Source: Jiangellaceae bacterium
GTDB taxonomy: Bacteria > Actinomycetota > Actinomycetes > Jiangellales > Jiangellaceae
NCBI GenBank assembly: GCA_030146385.1
Contig: JASLBX010000561.1
Location: 1 to 7,472 of the forward strand
Direction of reading: 5' to 3'
DNA length: 7,472 bases
Shown: one piece after another, positions 1-6,561 of the stretch
How the letters are laid out: each line of letters starts with the position of its first letter
How positions within the stretch are numbered: position 1 is the stretch's first letter
Notes under the pieces: generated by a model
What the model was told of the DNA's origin: nothing
Databases searched by the model: none
The model's input: the letters and a program-made list of their open reading frames with translations, nothing else
Made by a program: the position numbers and the translations under genes

Positions 1-1494
1 GCCGATCTCGCTTGCGAGCCAGTCTCGGTGATCTGTTCCGACGCCGTGATGGTGGCTGATCGTGCCGCCCGCCGCGGTGATCGCGTCACCGGTCGCGGAC
101 TTGGCCTGTCGCCACTGCTCTACCGGGTCGTCGCCCTGGGCGCTGACCACCGTGAAGTAGAGCGAGGCTCCCGCCGGGTAGACGTGTGACACGTGGCAGA
201 GCACGAGCGGTGGTGCGCCCTGCTCGGTAAGTGATCCGGTGAGCGCGTCGCGCACCGCTGTGTACAGCCGGGGCAGGTTCGACCAGAACGTCGCTGTCTC
301 CAGGGTCTCGGCGAACGCTCCGACGTCGAGCAGGGCGTCCCGCAGGTAGGGGCCGGCGAAGCGGCCTTCCGCCCAACGCTCGCCCGGCTCCGGGCCAACG
401 TATTCTCCCCCTGCCTGCTCGAGCGCGGCCGCGACGTCCTGTCGCTTTTCGGCCACGGCGGACGCTCGACCGTCGTATCCGGCGACGAGCAGGCATCCGG
501 ACTTCGCCGTGCCCTGGCCGACGTGCTCCGGATCCGCGAGACCGATCGCTGTCTCGGCCTCGTCGGACAGCCGGAGCACTGTCGGCAGCGGACCGTCCTG
601 CGCGAGCTGACGCATCGCCGCCGTTCCGGCGTCGAACGTGGCGAACCGCCAGCCCTCGTAGACGCTCGCCTCGGGTCTTGGCCGTACCTGCACCGTGACC
701 GACGTGATGACGCCCAGCGCTCCCTCGGAGCCGAGGATGAGCTGCCGGAGGTCTGGTCCGGCGGCGGATCGTGGCGTCCGGCCCAGCGACGGGGTGCCGG
801 CTGGCGTGGCAACCCGCACCTGCACGACCATCTCGTCGAACCGCCCGTAGCCGGCCGACGCCTGCCCGCTCGATCGGGTCGCCGCGAATCCGCCGATGCT
901 GGCCCATTCGTACGACTGTGGGAAATGGCCGAGGGTGAACCCACGCTGCCTCAGGAGCTCCTCGGCGCGCGGCGCCAGCAGGCCCGGCTCCAGGGTGGCG
1001 AGCCGGGACTCAGTGTCGAGCTCGACCAGGCGATCCATCCGGCCCAGGTCCATTGCGATGGCTCCTGCATACGACCGCGCCAGCGGCGCCAGCCCGCCGA
1101 CCACGGACGTCCCGCCCCCGAACGGCACAACGGCCACCCGGTGCTGGGCGCACGCCTCGAGCACCCGCATTACCTCGCCGTGGGAGCCGGGCCGCACCAC
1201 TGCGTCCGGCGCGTCGGCGGCATCACCCCTGCGGATTCGGAGCAGGTCCACCGTCGACTTGCCGCGCGTGTGCCGGATTCGCGATTCGGCATCAGTGCGT
1301 ACCTGATCGGCCCCCACCGCGTCCGCGAGCGCTTCATATGCGGGCGCAGAAAGCACCGGCTCCGGCAGTTCGACGTCGTCGAGATCGACCGGCGGAGTCG
1401 CCGGCCGCACGCCGAGAGCCTGTCGCAGCAGCTGCACAACCGACTCTGGCAGTGATGTGGACTGGGCCGGATCTCCCCACCCTTGCCAGTGCAT
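1..1494 (-). CDS. FAD-binding oxidase, alkyldihydroxyacetonephosphate synthase (AGPS)-like, C-terminus cut by window edge
   Basis: Reading the minus strand from ATG at 1494 gives 498 codons without a stop, running off the left edge. The AGPS family exchanges the acyl chain of acyl-DHAP for a fatty alcohol, using FAD to make the ether bond. Visible marks: N-terminal HWQGWGDP (residues 2-9), the WxGWG opening typical of AGPS; FAD-pyrophosphate loop PFGGGTSVVGG (124-134); HFPQSYEWASIGG (190-202) and RSSGQASAGYGR (207-218), FAD/active-site segments; SEGALG (256-261); a CHVSHVYPAGASLYF segment; and the active-site histidine cluster HHHAVG (481-486). Only about 30-50 residues should be missing. The start is supported by GGAGAGG five bases upstream; GTG at 1500 is possible but would overlap that site. 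The gene diverges from a TetR gene and shares its operator. Bacterial members are usually not biochemically proven, so the substrate is uncertain; the family call is firm. It resembles M. tuberculosis Rv2251. Confidence 0.92.
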   Translation of the reverse strand, partial: MHWQGWGDPAQSTSLPESVVQLLRQALGVRPATPPVDLDDVELPEPVLSAPAYEALADAVGADQVRTDAESRIRHTRGKSTVDLLRIRRGDAADAPDAVVRPGSHGEVMRVLEACAQHRVAVVPFGGGTSVVGGLAPLARSYAGAIAMDLGRMDRLVELDTESRLATLEPGLLAPRAEELLRQRGFTLGHFPQSYEWASIGGFAATRSSGQASAGYGRFDEMVVQVRVATPAGTPSLGRTPRSAAGPDLRQLILGSEGALGVITSVTVQVRPRPEASVYEGWRFATFDAGTAAMRQLAQDGPLPTVLRLSDEAETAIGLADPEHVGQGTAKSGCLLVAGYDGRASAVAEKRQDVAAALEQAGGEYVGPEPGERWAEGRFAGPYLRDALLDVGAFAETLETATFWSNLPRLYTAVRDALTGSLTEQGAPPLVLCHVSHVYPAGASLYFTVVSAQGDDPVEQWRQAKSATGDAITAAGGTISHHHGVGTDHRDWLASEIG

Positions 1495-1499
1495 GATCA

Positions 1500-1506
1500 C
1501 CTCTCC
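1500..1506 (-). promoter_or_regulatory. Ribosome binding site of the AGPS-like gene
   Basis: GGAGAGG on the minus strand, five bases before ATG at 1494. It selects that ATG over the in-frame GTG at 1500. The outermost base is also the edge of the predicted operator, so a bound repressor would sit against the translation start region. The same heptamer precedes the permease start at 5697. Confidence 0.75.
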
Positions 1507-1527
1507 AGTGTCACTTCAGTTACACTG
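1506..1527. promoter_or_regulatory. Probable TetR operator in the divergent AGPS/TetR gap
   Basis: An imperfect 22-bp palindrome with half-sites CAGTGTnACT and AGTnACACTG around a 2-bp centre (1516/1517). Nine of eleven base pairs are symmetric. It fills most of the 39-bp gap between the AGPS-like ATG (1494) and the TetR GTG (1534). Size and symmetry suit a TetR dimer. It covers the candidate -10 box of the TetR gene (1521-1526) and abuts the AGPS ribosome binding site, so binding should repress the regulator itself and probably the flavoprotein gene. A second, overlapping pair of arms, TGTCAC (1509-1514) and GTGACA (1527-1532), is also present; its interior is not symmetric. That this TetR protein binds here is inferred from position. 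Confidence 0.7.
1521..1526 (+). promoter_or_regulatory. Candidate -10 box (TACACT) for leaderless TetR-glpD transcript
   Basis: TACACT fits the actinobacterial TAnnnT -10 pattern and lies exactly 7 nt before the TetR GTG at 1534, the spacing expected when transcription begins at the start codon. There is no purine-rich ribosome binding site before that GTG. No convincing -35 hexamer is visible. The box lies inside the right arm of the predicted operator. Confidence 0.4.
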
Positions 1528-1533
1528 TGACAT

Positions 1534-2142
1534 GTGTCGTCGATTCGTCACAAGCTGTCGCGCCGGCATCATCGCGACGATGCCGTTCTCGACGCGGCAC
1601 GGGCCTGCGTGCTCGCCGTCGGTGTGCGGCGTACGACGCTGACCGATATCGCCCGGCGGGCCGGCATCTCACGGATGACGATCTACCGCCGCTGGCCTGA
1701 CGTGCGCTCGCTCATCGCCGATCTGATGACGAGGGAATGGTCGGCCGTCGTGGCCGGGGTGGCACCCGCGAACGACGGGCAACCGGTGCGTGCGCAGCTC
1801 GTCACCAGCCTGGTGAGCGGAGTGCAGGTGCTGCGCGAGCATCCCCTGTACCGCAAGATCGTCGAAACTGACCCCGAAGTCCTGCTGCCGTACATCCTCG
1901 AGCGCCGCGGGAGTAGCCACGACGCGATGCTCGACGGAATCGAACGCACTCTGCGGGCCGGGCACAAGGAGGGGACGATCCGCCGCGGCGACGCCGCCCG
2001 CCAGGCGCGGGCGCTACTTCTCGTCGCACAGTCCTTCGCTCTGTCCGCACCGACGATGACCGATGATCAGGAACCCGCGCTGAGCGGTGCCGCCTTCGAC
2101 GACGAGCTGCGCGAGCTTCTCGACAGGTATCTGGCGCCGTGA
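1534..2142 (+). CDS. TetR/AcrR family transcriptional regulator
   Basis: A 202-residue protein, normal TetR length. The N-terminal domain has the standard DNA-binding fold, with the helix-turn-helix at about residues 34-53 (TTLTDIARRAGISRMTIYRR) followed by WPDVRSLIADLM. The remaining roughly 140 residues form the variable helical ligand-binding and dimerisation domain, which does not reveal the ligand. The start is GTG at 1534. The ATG two bases upstream is in another frame, which stops at 1642. No ribosome binding site precedes the GTG, and a TACACT box sits 7 nt upstream, suggesting a leaderless mRNA. The gene overlaps glpD by four bases (GTGA) and diverges from the AGPS-like gene across a 39-bp gap with a palindrome. 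Likely an autoregulator of both flanking lipid/glycerophosphate genes, in the manner expected for M. tuberculosis Rv2250c, which has a similar position. Ligand unknown; an acyl-CoA or related lipid would be a guess. Confidence 0.93.
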   Translation: MSSIRHKLSRRHHRDDAVLDAARACVLAVGVRRTTLTDIARRAGISRMTIYRRWPDVRSLIADLMTREWSAVVAGVAPANDGQPVRAQLVTSLVSGVQVLREHPLYRKIVETDPEVLLPYILERRGSSHDAMLDGIERTLRAGHKEGTIRRGDAARQARALLLVAQSFALSAPTMTDDQEPALSGAAFDDELRELLDRYLAP

Positions 2143-3749
2143 TACCCAACTTCGCGTCCTCGCTGTCCGCCGCCCGCCGCGAGCGGGAGCTGGCCGAAAT
2201 CGCGGCCGGAGAGGTCGTCGACGTCCTCGTCGTCGGGCTCGGCGCCACCGGCGCGGGTGTAGCACTCGATGCAGCCACCAGAGGACTGTCCGTGGCGGCC
2301 ATCGACGCGCATGATCTGGCCTTCGGCACGTCGAGGTGGAGTTCCAAACTGATCCATGGCGGGCTGCGTTACCTTGCGTCCGGCCAGGTCGGTATTGCGC
2401 GCGAGAGCGCAGTGGAACGCGCCGTACTGATGGAGCACACGGCACCACACCTGGTGCGCGCGCTGCCGTTCGTCCTGCCCCTCACCGCACAGGTGAGCCC
2501 GCGGCAGGCGACTCTCCTCCGGGCCGGCTACGGCGCTGGCGATGCACTCCGGGTGTCCGCCGGCACGAGCCGAGCCGTCTTGCCCCGGTCGCGCCGCCTG
2601 TCGACCATCGAAACGCAGCGGCTAGCACATGGGCTGCGCTCCGAGGGGTTGCGCGGCGGGCTGCTGTCCTGGGACGGCCAACTCACCGACGATGCTCGCC
2701 TCGTCGTCGCGATCGCCCGAACCGCAGCCGCCCACGGCGCTCGGATCCTGACCCACTGCCGCGCAGAGCATTTGTCCGGAAACGGCGCGCTCGTACGGGA
2801 CGATATGACCGGCGAGCGGTTTGGCATCCGGGCGCGCGTGGTCATCAACGCGACCGGCGTATGGGCCGGCCAACTCGTCGACGGCGTCCAATTGCGCCCG
2901 TCTCGCGGTTCCCACATCGTGCTGCGGTCCGAAACCCTCGGTTTGGCCAGCGGGATCGGCATGCACCTCGCCGTCCCTGGTTCGCCGCCGCGGGTCGTCC
3001 TTGTCGTTCCGGCCGATGGTCGCCGGGTGATCGTAGGCCCTACCGACGTGCCGGTCGACGGCCCCGTGACAGACATCCCTACCCCCACCGAGGAGGAGAT
3101 CCGCTTCCTGCTGGAGGCGCTCAGCTCCGCACTTGACGCACCGGTCCGCCGCACCGACGTCATCGGCGCATACGCTGGCCTCCGTCCCCTCCTCGCCGGC
3201 AAGCAGGGTCGGACGGTCGACCTGTCCAGGCGGCATGCCGTGCTCACCTCGACCGATGGCGTCATTACCATCGTCGGTGGCAAGCTCACGACGTACCGGC
3301 GGATGGCCCAGGACGCCGTCGACGCGGCCAGTGCCCGGCTCAACCTGCAACGGCGCGGCGCCGCCGCCGGACCATGCCGGACGGACCGGGTGAGGTTGGT
3401 CGGTGCAGCTCTAGCAGGCGTGCTGACCAGAGTCAATGCCCCGCGCCGGCTGGTTCGGCGGTACGGCACCGAGGCGCCAGCAGTCCTCGCCCTCGCCGCG
3501 GAGGACCCATCGCTACTCGAGCCGGTCGCACCAGACGACCCCGTTATAGGAGCAGAGCTGGTATGGGCGGCGCGCCACGAAGGCGCGCTCACTGAGGCCG
3601 ACCTGCTCGACCGGCGCACGAGGCTCGGCCTCGTCACCGCCGACCGAGCCGCAGCACTGCCGCACGTCCGCAGTGCCCTTCAGCGGGCGGTCAACGCGTC
3701 GCGCGTGCCACGGGTTGGTCAGAGCGGCGCGAAGGTCGCGGTGAAGTGA
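2139..3749 (+). CDS. glpD: Glycerol-3-phosphate dehydrogenase, FAD-dependent (GlpD family)
   Basis: A 536-residue flavoprotein that oxidises sn-glycerol 3-phosphate to dihydroxyacetone phosphate, passing electrons to membrane quinone; it is expected to be peripheral on the inner face of the membrane. Visible marks: dinucleotide-binding GLGATG (33-38) with an acidic residue D56 closing the second strand; the family signature FGTSRWSSKLIHGGLRYL (62-79); GAYAGLRPLL (343-352); FAD-contacting GGKLTTYR (380-387); and a C-terminal domain of about 130 residues as in the DAO_C region of GlpD. No signal peptide or membrane helix is seen. The GTG start overlaps the TetR stop (GTGA), and only a weak AGG lies upstream, so translation is probably coupled to the regulator. 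Length is close to mycobacterial GlpD1. Its product DHAP is the backbone used, once acylated, by AGPS enzymes, which links it to the divergent gene. The organism may hold another glpD for glycerol growth. Confidence 0.93.
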   Translation: MIPNFASSLSAARRERELAEIAAGEVVDVLVVGLGATGAGVALDAATRGLSVAAIDAHDLAFGTSRWSSKLIHGGLRYLASGQVGIARESAVERAVLMEHTAPHLVRALPFVLPLTAQVSPRQATLLRAGYGAGDALRVSAGTSRAVLPRSRRLSTIETQRLAHGLRSEGLRGGLLSWDGQLTDDARLVVAIARTAAAHGARILTHCRAEHLSGNGALVRDDMTGERFGIRARVVINATGVWAGQLVDGVQLRPSRGSHIVLRSETLGLASGIGMHLAVPGSPPRVVLVVPADGRRVIVGPTDVPVDGPVTDIPTPTEEEIRFLLEALSSALDAPVRRTDVIGAYAGLRPLLAGKQGRTVDLSRRHAVLTSTDGVITIVGGKLTTYRRMAQDAVDAASARLNLQRRGAAAGPCRTDRVRLVGAALAGVLTRVNAPRRLVRRYGTEAPAVLALAAEDPSLLEPVAPDDPVIGAELVWAARHEGALTEADLLDRRTRLGLVTADRAAALPHVRSALQRAVNASRVPRVGQSGAKVAVK

Positions 3750-3754
3750 AGGAG

Positions 3755-3769
3755 GACCGGCGGCTGGTC
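3755..3769. terminator. Weak hairpin in the convergent glpD/peptidase gap
   Basis: The 41-bp gap between the convergent stops contains a 15-base inverted repeat with GACC and GGTC outer arms, a G-T wobble, a G-C and a C-G pair, and a loop of about three bases. No T tract follows on either strand. It could act as a bidirectional transcription end for both genes, but the stem is short. Confidence 0.25.
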
Positions 3770-3790
3770 AGCAATGCGATCACCGATCAA

Positions 3791-4747
3791 TTACGTCCGG
3801 TACGCAGTCACTGGCTCAGCGACACCTTCGACGGCAAGCGCGGTGGCGGCGACCACGTCGGCCAGCAGCTCGTAGTCGAGGGTGTCGGCCAGATCGCCCG
3901 GCAGGTGGTAGTGCGGGTTGCGGAAGTTCGCAGTGTCCGTGATCTGGATGGCCGGCAGTCCCGCCTCCCAGAACGGCACGTGGTCGCTCCGCACGAAGTC
4001 GCGCACGAGTGGAACGGTGCGAGCCAGCACCGGCCCCAGGACTGGAAGGTCAGCCGGTGCACGCACCGGGACGGCCGCGCTCGGCCCCGCCACCTCCCGC
4101 AGCGCATCGGCGAAATCCATCGCCAGCCGCCGCGACGGCCCCCGGTAGATCACTGCCAGGAACTCGCCGCGGAGCCCGCGAGCGCGCAGAGTTCCCACAA
4201 GCCTTGGATAGAGCACCCCTATTCCACTCGGTAGCCGTTGACTTCCCGGCCTCCGGTCGCGGTACGCCAGCATCTCTAGTACGAACGTCCCGACCACGCG
4301 CCGTTCGGCCAGTAGTTCCTGCACAAGCTGGCGAGAGCCGATGAAGCCGAGCTCCTCGTGGTCGACGGCGGCGAGCACCACGGTTCGGTGCAACCGCATC
4401 GGCGCGAGCAGTCGCGCCAGCTCGATCAAGGCGGCGACACCGCTGCCGTTGTCGTCGGCTCCGCCGCTGCCTGGCACGGTGTCGTGATGAGCGACCACGA
4501 TCACCGCGTCAGGAGAGTCTCCTTCCATGGTCGCGACGACGTTGACGCCTTCTAGTCCCGGCGCGGCGAAGGGTCTCAGCTCGGTCTGCCATCCAGCGGA
4601 GGCGAGCGCGTCGTGAATCATGGTGTCCGCGGCTTCCATCGGCCCGGGATCCAGGAGCCGGGTGCGCGGCGCTGGGAGCATCTCGACCAGGTGGCGCAGC
4701 CGGTCAGGGTCGACAGCCGCTCGCAGCGATGTCGCGCGCTCAGTCAC
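3791..4747 (-). CDS. M28 family zinc metallopeptidase (aminopeptidase-like)
   Basis: A 318-residue protein with the co-catalytic two-zinc fold of family M28, which usually removes N-terminal residues from peptides. The ligand set is complete by motif: H87 in AHHDT, D99 in ADDNGSG, the catalytic base and ligand pair E131-E132 in DHEELGFIGS, E158 in LEMLAY where Aeromonas aminopeptidase has Asp, and H281 in NPHYHLPGDLADT. Unlike most characterised secreted M28 aminopeptidases it shows no signal peptide, lipobox or membrane segment, so a cytoplasmic location is likely. The start is GTG at 4747 with only a weak GGAACG eight bases upstream; the next in-frame ATG, at residue 23, would trim the N-terminus. 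The stop is TAA, 41 bp from the convergent glpD stop. It diverges from the ABC transporter operon across 53 bp. Substrate unknown; a peptide, amino-acyl conjugate or dipeptide all fit the fold. Confidence 0.88.
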   Translation of the reverse strand: MTERATSLRAAVDPDRLRHLVEMLPAPRTRLLDPGPMEAADTMIHDALASAGWQTELRPFAAPGLEGVNVVATMEGDSPDAVIVVAHHDTVPGSGGADDNGSGVAALIELARLLAPMRLHRTVVLAAVDHEELGFIGSRQLVQELLAERRVVGTFVLEMLAYRDRRPGSQRLPSGIGVLYPRLVGTLRARGLRGEFLAVIYRGPSRRLAMDFADALREVAGPSAAVPVRAPADLPVLGPVLARTVPLVRDFVRSDHVPFWEAGLPAIQITDTANFRNPHYHLPGDLADTLDYELLADVVAATALAVEGVAEPVTAYRT

Positions 4748-4787
4748 TCAGCAATCGTTCCGTCACTGCCTCGCGGGTCGCAACCGC

Positions 4788-4793
4788 TAAGAT
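4788..4793 (+). promoter_or_regulatory. Candidate -10 box (TAAGAT) for a leaderless ABC transporter mRNA
   Basis: TAAGAT matches the TAnnnT -10 pattern and ends exactly 7 nt before the ATG at 4801, so transcription would start at or next to the start codon. The sequence before the ATG is A-rich (GCAAAA) with no ribosome binding site. No clear -35 element is seen; the region also carries two copies of GTCACT (4743-4748 and 4762-4767). Confidence 0.5.
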
Positions 4794-4800
4794 CGCAAAA

Positions 4801-5700
4801 ATGACCGGTTCCCCGGTGGTTGATATCCGAGGTCTAACCAAGCGCTTCGGCTCACTGACGGCCGTCGACTCGCTGGATTTGCACGTCAAGCCCGGTGAGA
4901 TCTACGGGTTGCTCGGGCCGAACGGTGCTGGCAAAACGACGACGATCCGCTCGCTGCTGGGATTCTTGAACCCGACTGAAGGTAGTGTGCGGCTGCTGGG
5001 CTCCAACCCCCGCGAGACAGCCCTCCGCCGCCGGGTGGGGTACGTCAGCGGCGACGTCATTCTGGACCGCGGGCTAAAGGCACGCGACCTGCTCACGTGG
5101 TACGGCGACCTGCGCGGAGGCGTTGCCCTGGAAAAGATCGACGTCCTGTGCGACCGCCTCGCGCTCGACCCGACGCGGAAGATCGGCGAGCTGTCCACCG
5201 GTAATCGGCAGAAGGTAGCGATCGTCCAGGCGCTCATGCATGATCCGGAAGTGCTGATCCTGGACGAACCAACGTCCGGGCTGGACCCACTGCTGCAACG
5301 CAGTGTGCTCGATCTGATTCGCAGCCGCCGCGACGCGGGAACCGCCGTCCTGTACTCATCGCACTTCCTCCCCGAGGTCGAGAACATCGCCGACCGTGTC
5401 GGCATCTTGCGACGAGGCGTGCTCGTGCGCGAGGACACCATGGCGAACCTGCGCGACGTCGCGCGCCAGCGTCTCGAACTGCACTTCGCCCGCGACGTCC
5501 CGGCCGATCTGCTCAGCGGAGTCGACGGCATCACAGAAGTTGAGATCGTCGATCGGACGGCCTACGTGGTCGCCGACGGGAGCGTCTCCGAACTGGTCAA
5601 GCGGGTGGCCCAGTACGACGTCGACCGGATCGTCAGCCGCCACGAGGATCTGGAGGACGTGTTCTTCGCCTATTACCAGGACGGAGAGGACGACCGATGA
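4801..5700 (+). CDS. ABC-2 type transporter ATP-binding protein
   Basis: A 299-residue ATPase that powers export through the membrane protein encoded next to it. In order: Walker A GPNGAGKT (39-46), a modified Q-loop region VGYVSGDVILD (78-88) where glutamine is absent, a variant signature LSTGNR (130-135) in place of LSGGQ, Walker B VLILDEP (150-156), D-loop GLDP (159-162), and the switch histidine H187 in SSH. A C-terminal domain of about 80 residues ends in VFFAYY, as in the DrrA/NatA-like ABC-2 ATPases. I chose ATG 4801 over the in-frame ATG at 4729: the longer form would overlap the divergent peptidase gene, and the 4801 protein begins just before the conserved first strand. Start appears leaderless. 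The last bases overlap the permease start (ATGA). The cargo (drug, lipid, peptide or ion) cannot be told from the sequence. Confidence 0.92.
   Translation: MTGSPVVDIRGLTKRFGSLTAVDSLDLHVKPGEIYGLLGPNGAGKTTTIRSLLGFLNPTEGSVRLLGSNPRETALRRRVGYVSGDVILDRGLKARDLLTWYGDLRGGVALEKIDVLCDRLALDPTRKIGELSTGNRQKVAIVQALMHDPEVLILDEPTSGLDPLLQRSVLDLIRSRRDAGTAVLYSSHFLPEVENIADRVGILRRGVLVREDTMANLRDVARQRLELHFARDVPADLLSGVDGITEVEIVDRTAYVVADGSVSELVKRVAQYDVDRIVSRHEDLEDVFFAYYQDGEDDR
5683..5689 (+). promoter_or_regulatory. Ribosome binding site of the ABC permease gene
   Basis: GGAGAGG seven bases before ATG at 5697, inside the end of the ATPase gene. It supports the overlapping start and independent ribosome loading in addition to coupling through the ATGA overlap. 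Confidence 0.75.
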
Positions 5701-6500
5701 CCGGCGGGATCGTGCTGCGCCAAATGCTGAAGGAGCGGCGGCGCGGCGTGCTGTGGTGGTCGATCGCTATCGCGGCGTTGACCGCCATCACCGCCGCGAG
5801 CTACCCGGCGATCAAGGATGCTGGGTCGGTATTCGACCAGCTGATGGAGCAGATGCCCGAGGGCATGCTGGAGCTGTTCGGTGCGGAGGGCGGCATCACC
5901 AGCCCGGAGGGATACCTCAACAGCCAGCTCTACTCGAACATCCTGCCGATCCTGCTGCTGGTGTACGGGATCGGGCTCGCGGCGTGGACGATCGCCGGGG
6001 CGGAGCGGGACGGCACGCTCGAGCCGCTGCTCGCCAACCCGGTCAGCCGATCCCAAATCGCGCTGGCACGCTTCTTGGCGACCGCGCTGCTGCTCGCGGT
6101 GCCAGTTGCGGTGGCGACCGTGCTGTTGATCGCTACCCGGTCGCCATTCGAGCTCGACCCGCTCAGTGTCAGCCAGTTGGTGGGGGCCGGAGTCGGTACC
6201 TACTTGCTCGTCCTGCTGTTCGTGGCGCTGACATACGCAGCCGGGGCTGCGACGGGCAGCAAGGCAGCCGCCATTGCGGTCGGCGCCGGCACTGCTGCGG
6301 CCACCTACGTGATCTTCGGGCTGTCGAGCTTCGTCGACTTCTTCCGCGACCTGCGCTGGCTCTCGCCGTGGGACTGGTTCCTGAACAACTCACCGCTGAC
6401 CGAGGGCTGGACGTGGCCCGCCATCGGCGGGCCGTTGGTCGCCATCATCCTGGCCGTACCGGTCGGCACGGTTGCCTTCACCCGCCGCGACCTCCGCTGA
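5697..6500 (+). CDS. ABC-2 type transporter permease
   Basis: A 267-residue integral membrane protein, the channel partner of the preceding ATPase. About six hydrophobic segments are seen: roughly residues 18-35, 78-100, 122-146, 160-185, 190-210 and 240-260. Between the second and third lies AERDGTLEPLLANPVSR (102-118), the cytoplasmic coupling motif typical of ABC-2 permeases (compare GEERGTLE...PVSR). A short basic stretch KERRRG (12-17) precedes the first helix, consistent with a cytoplasmic N-terminus. Residues 36-77 form an external-side loop rich in acidic residues. ATG 5697 overlaps the ATPase stop (ATGA) and has a GGAGAGG site, so the two are co-translated. One permease gene implies a homodimer with two ATPase subunits. 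The cargo is not identifiable. Confidence 0.92.
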   Translation: MTGGIVLRQMLKERRRGVLWWSIAIAALTAITAASYPAIKDAGSVFDQLMEQMPEGMLELFGAEGGITSPEGYLNSQLYSNILPILLLVYGIGLAAWTIAGAERDGTLEPLLANPVSRSQIALARFLATALLLAVPVAVATVLLIATRSPFELDPLSVSQLVGAGVGTYLLVLLFVALTYAAGAATGSKAAAIAVGAGTAAATYVIFGLSSFVDFFRDLRWLSPWDWFLNNSPLTEGWTWPAIGGPLVAIILAVPVGTVAFTRRDLR

Positions 6501-6513
6501 CCCCCTTGCCCAC

Positions 6514-6529
6514 TTGTCCGGCCGGACAA
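6514..6529. terminator. Perfect 16-bp palindrome, probable bidirectional terminator
   Basis: TTGTCCGGCCGGACAA is a perfect palindrome 13 bp after the permease stop and 44 bp from the stop of the convergent dehydratase gene. As RNA it forms a 6-bp stem with a GGCC loop on either strand. No T tract follows, as is common for actinobacterial hairpin terminators. A protein-binding site is an alternative reading. Confidence 0.45.
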
Positions 6530-6549
6530 CCCAGCTACCAGTGGCGACA

Positions 6550-6561
6550 GGCCGGTCGGCC
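6550..6561. terminator. Second small hairpin in the convergent gap
   Basis: GGCCG and CGGCC arms around GT form a 12-bp inverted repeat, so in RNA about a 4-bp stem with a 4-base loop. It directly precedes a second copy of CCGGACAAC (6561-6569), whose first copy (6522-6530) belongs to the 16-bp palindrome. Probably part of the same transcription end region. Confidence 0.3.

Noticed and set aside
523..1455. Long plus-strand open frame (310 codons) opposite the AGPS-like gene
   Set aside because: It is antisense to a frame with clear AGPS motifs along its whole length; the product is low-complexity Arg/Gly/Pro-rich and matches no family. Long antisense frames are expected at this GC content.
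1457..1642. Small 61-codon frame across the divergent gap, including the ATG at 1532
   Set aside because: It covers the operator and the TetR N-terminal codons in another frame; no ribosome binding site and no recognisable sequence. The TetR frame with its helix-turn-helix explains this region.
2528..3637. Minus-strand open frame of 369 codons inside glpD
   Set aside because: Antisense shadow of glpD with Ser/Arg/Thr-rich composition and no recognisable domain; glpD motifs are continuous across it.
3746..4234. Plus-strand open frame starting in an ATGA overlap with the glpD stop, with GGAGG nearby
   Set aside because: The overlap looks operon-like, but GGAGG lies after the start, and almost all of the frame is antisense to the M28 peptidase, whose zinc motifs are intact. 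The translated product has no recognisable features.
4729..4800. Upstream ATG 4729 as the start of the ABC ATPase, adding 24 residues
   Set aside because: The extension overlaps the start of the divergent peptidase gene, has no ribosome binding site, and has a composition unlike ABC ATPases, which begin shortly before the first conserved strand.
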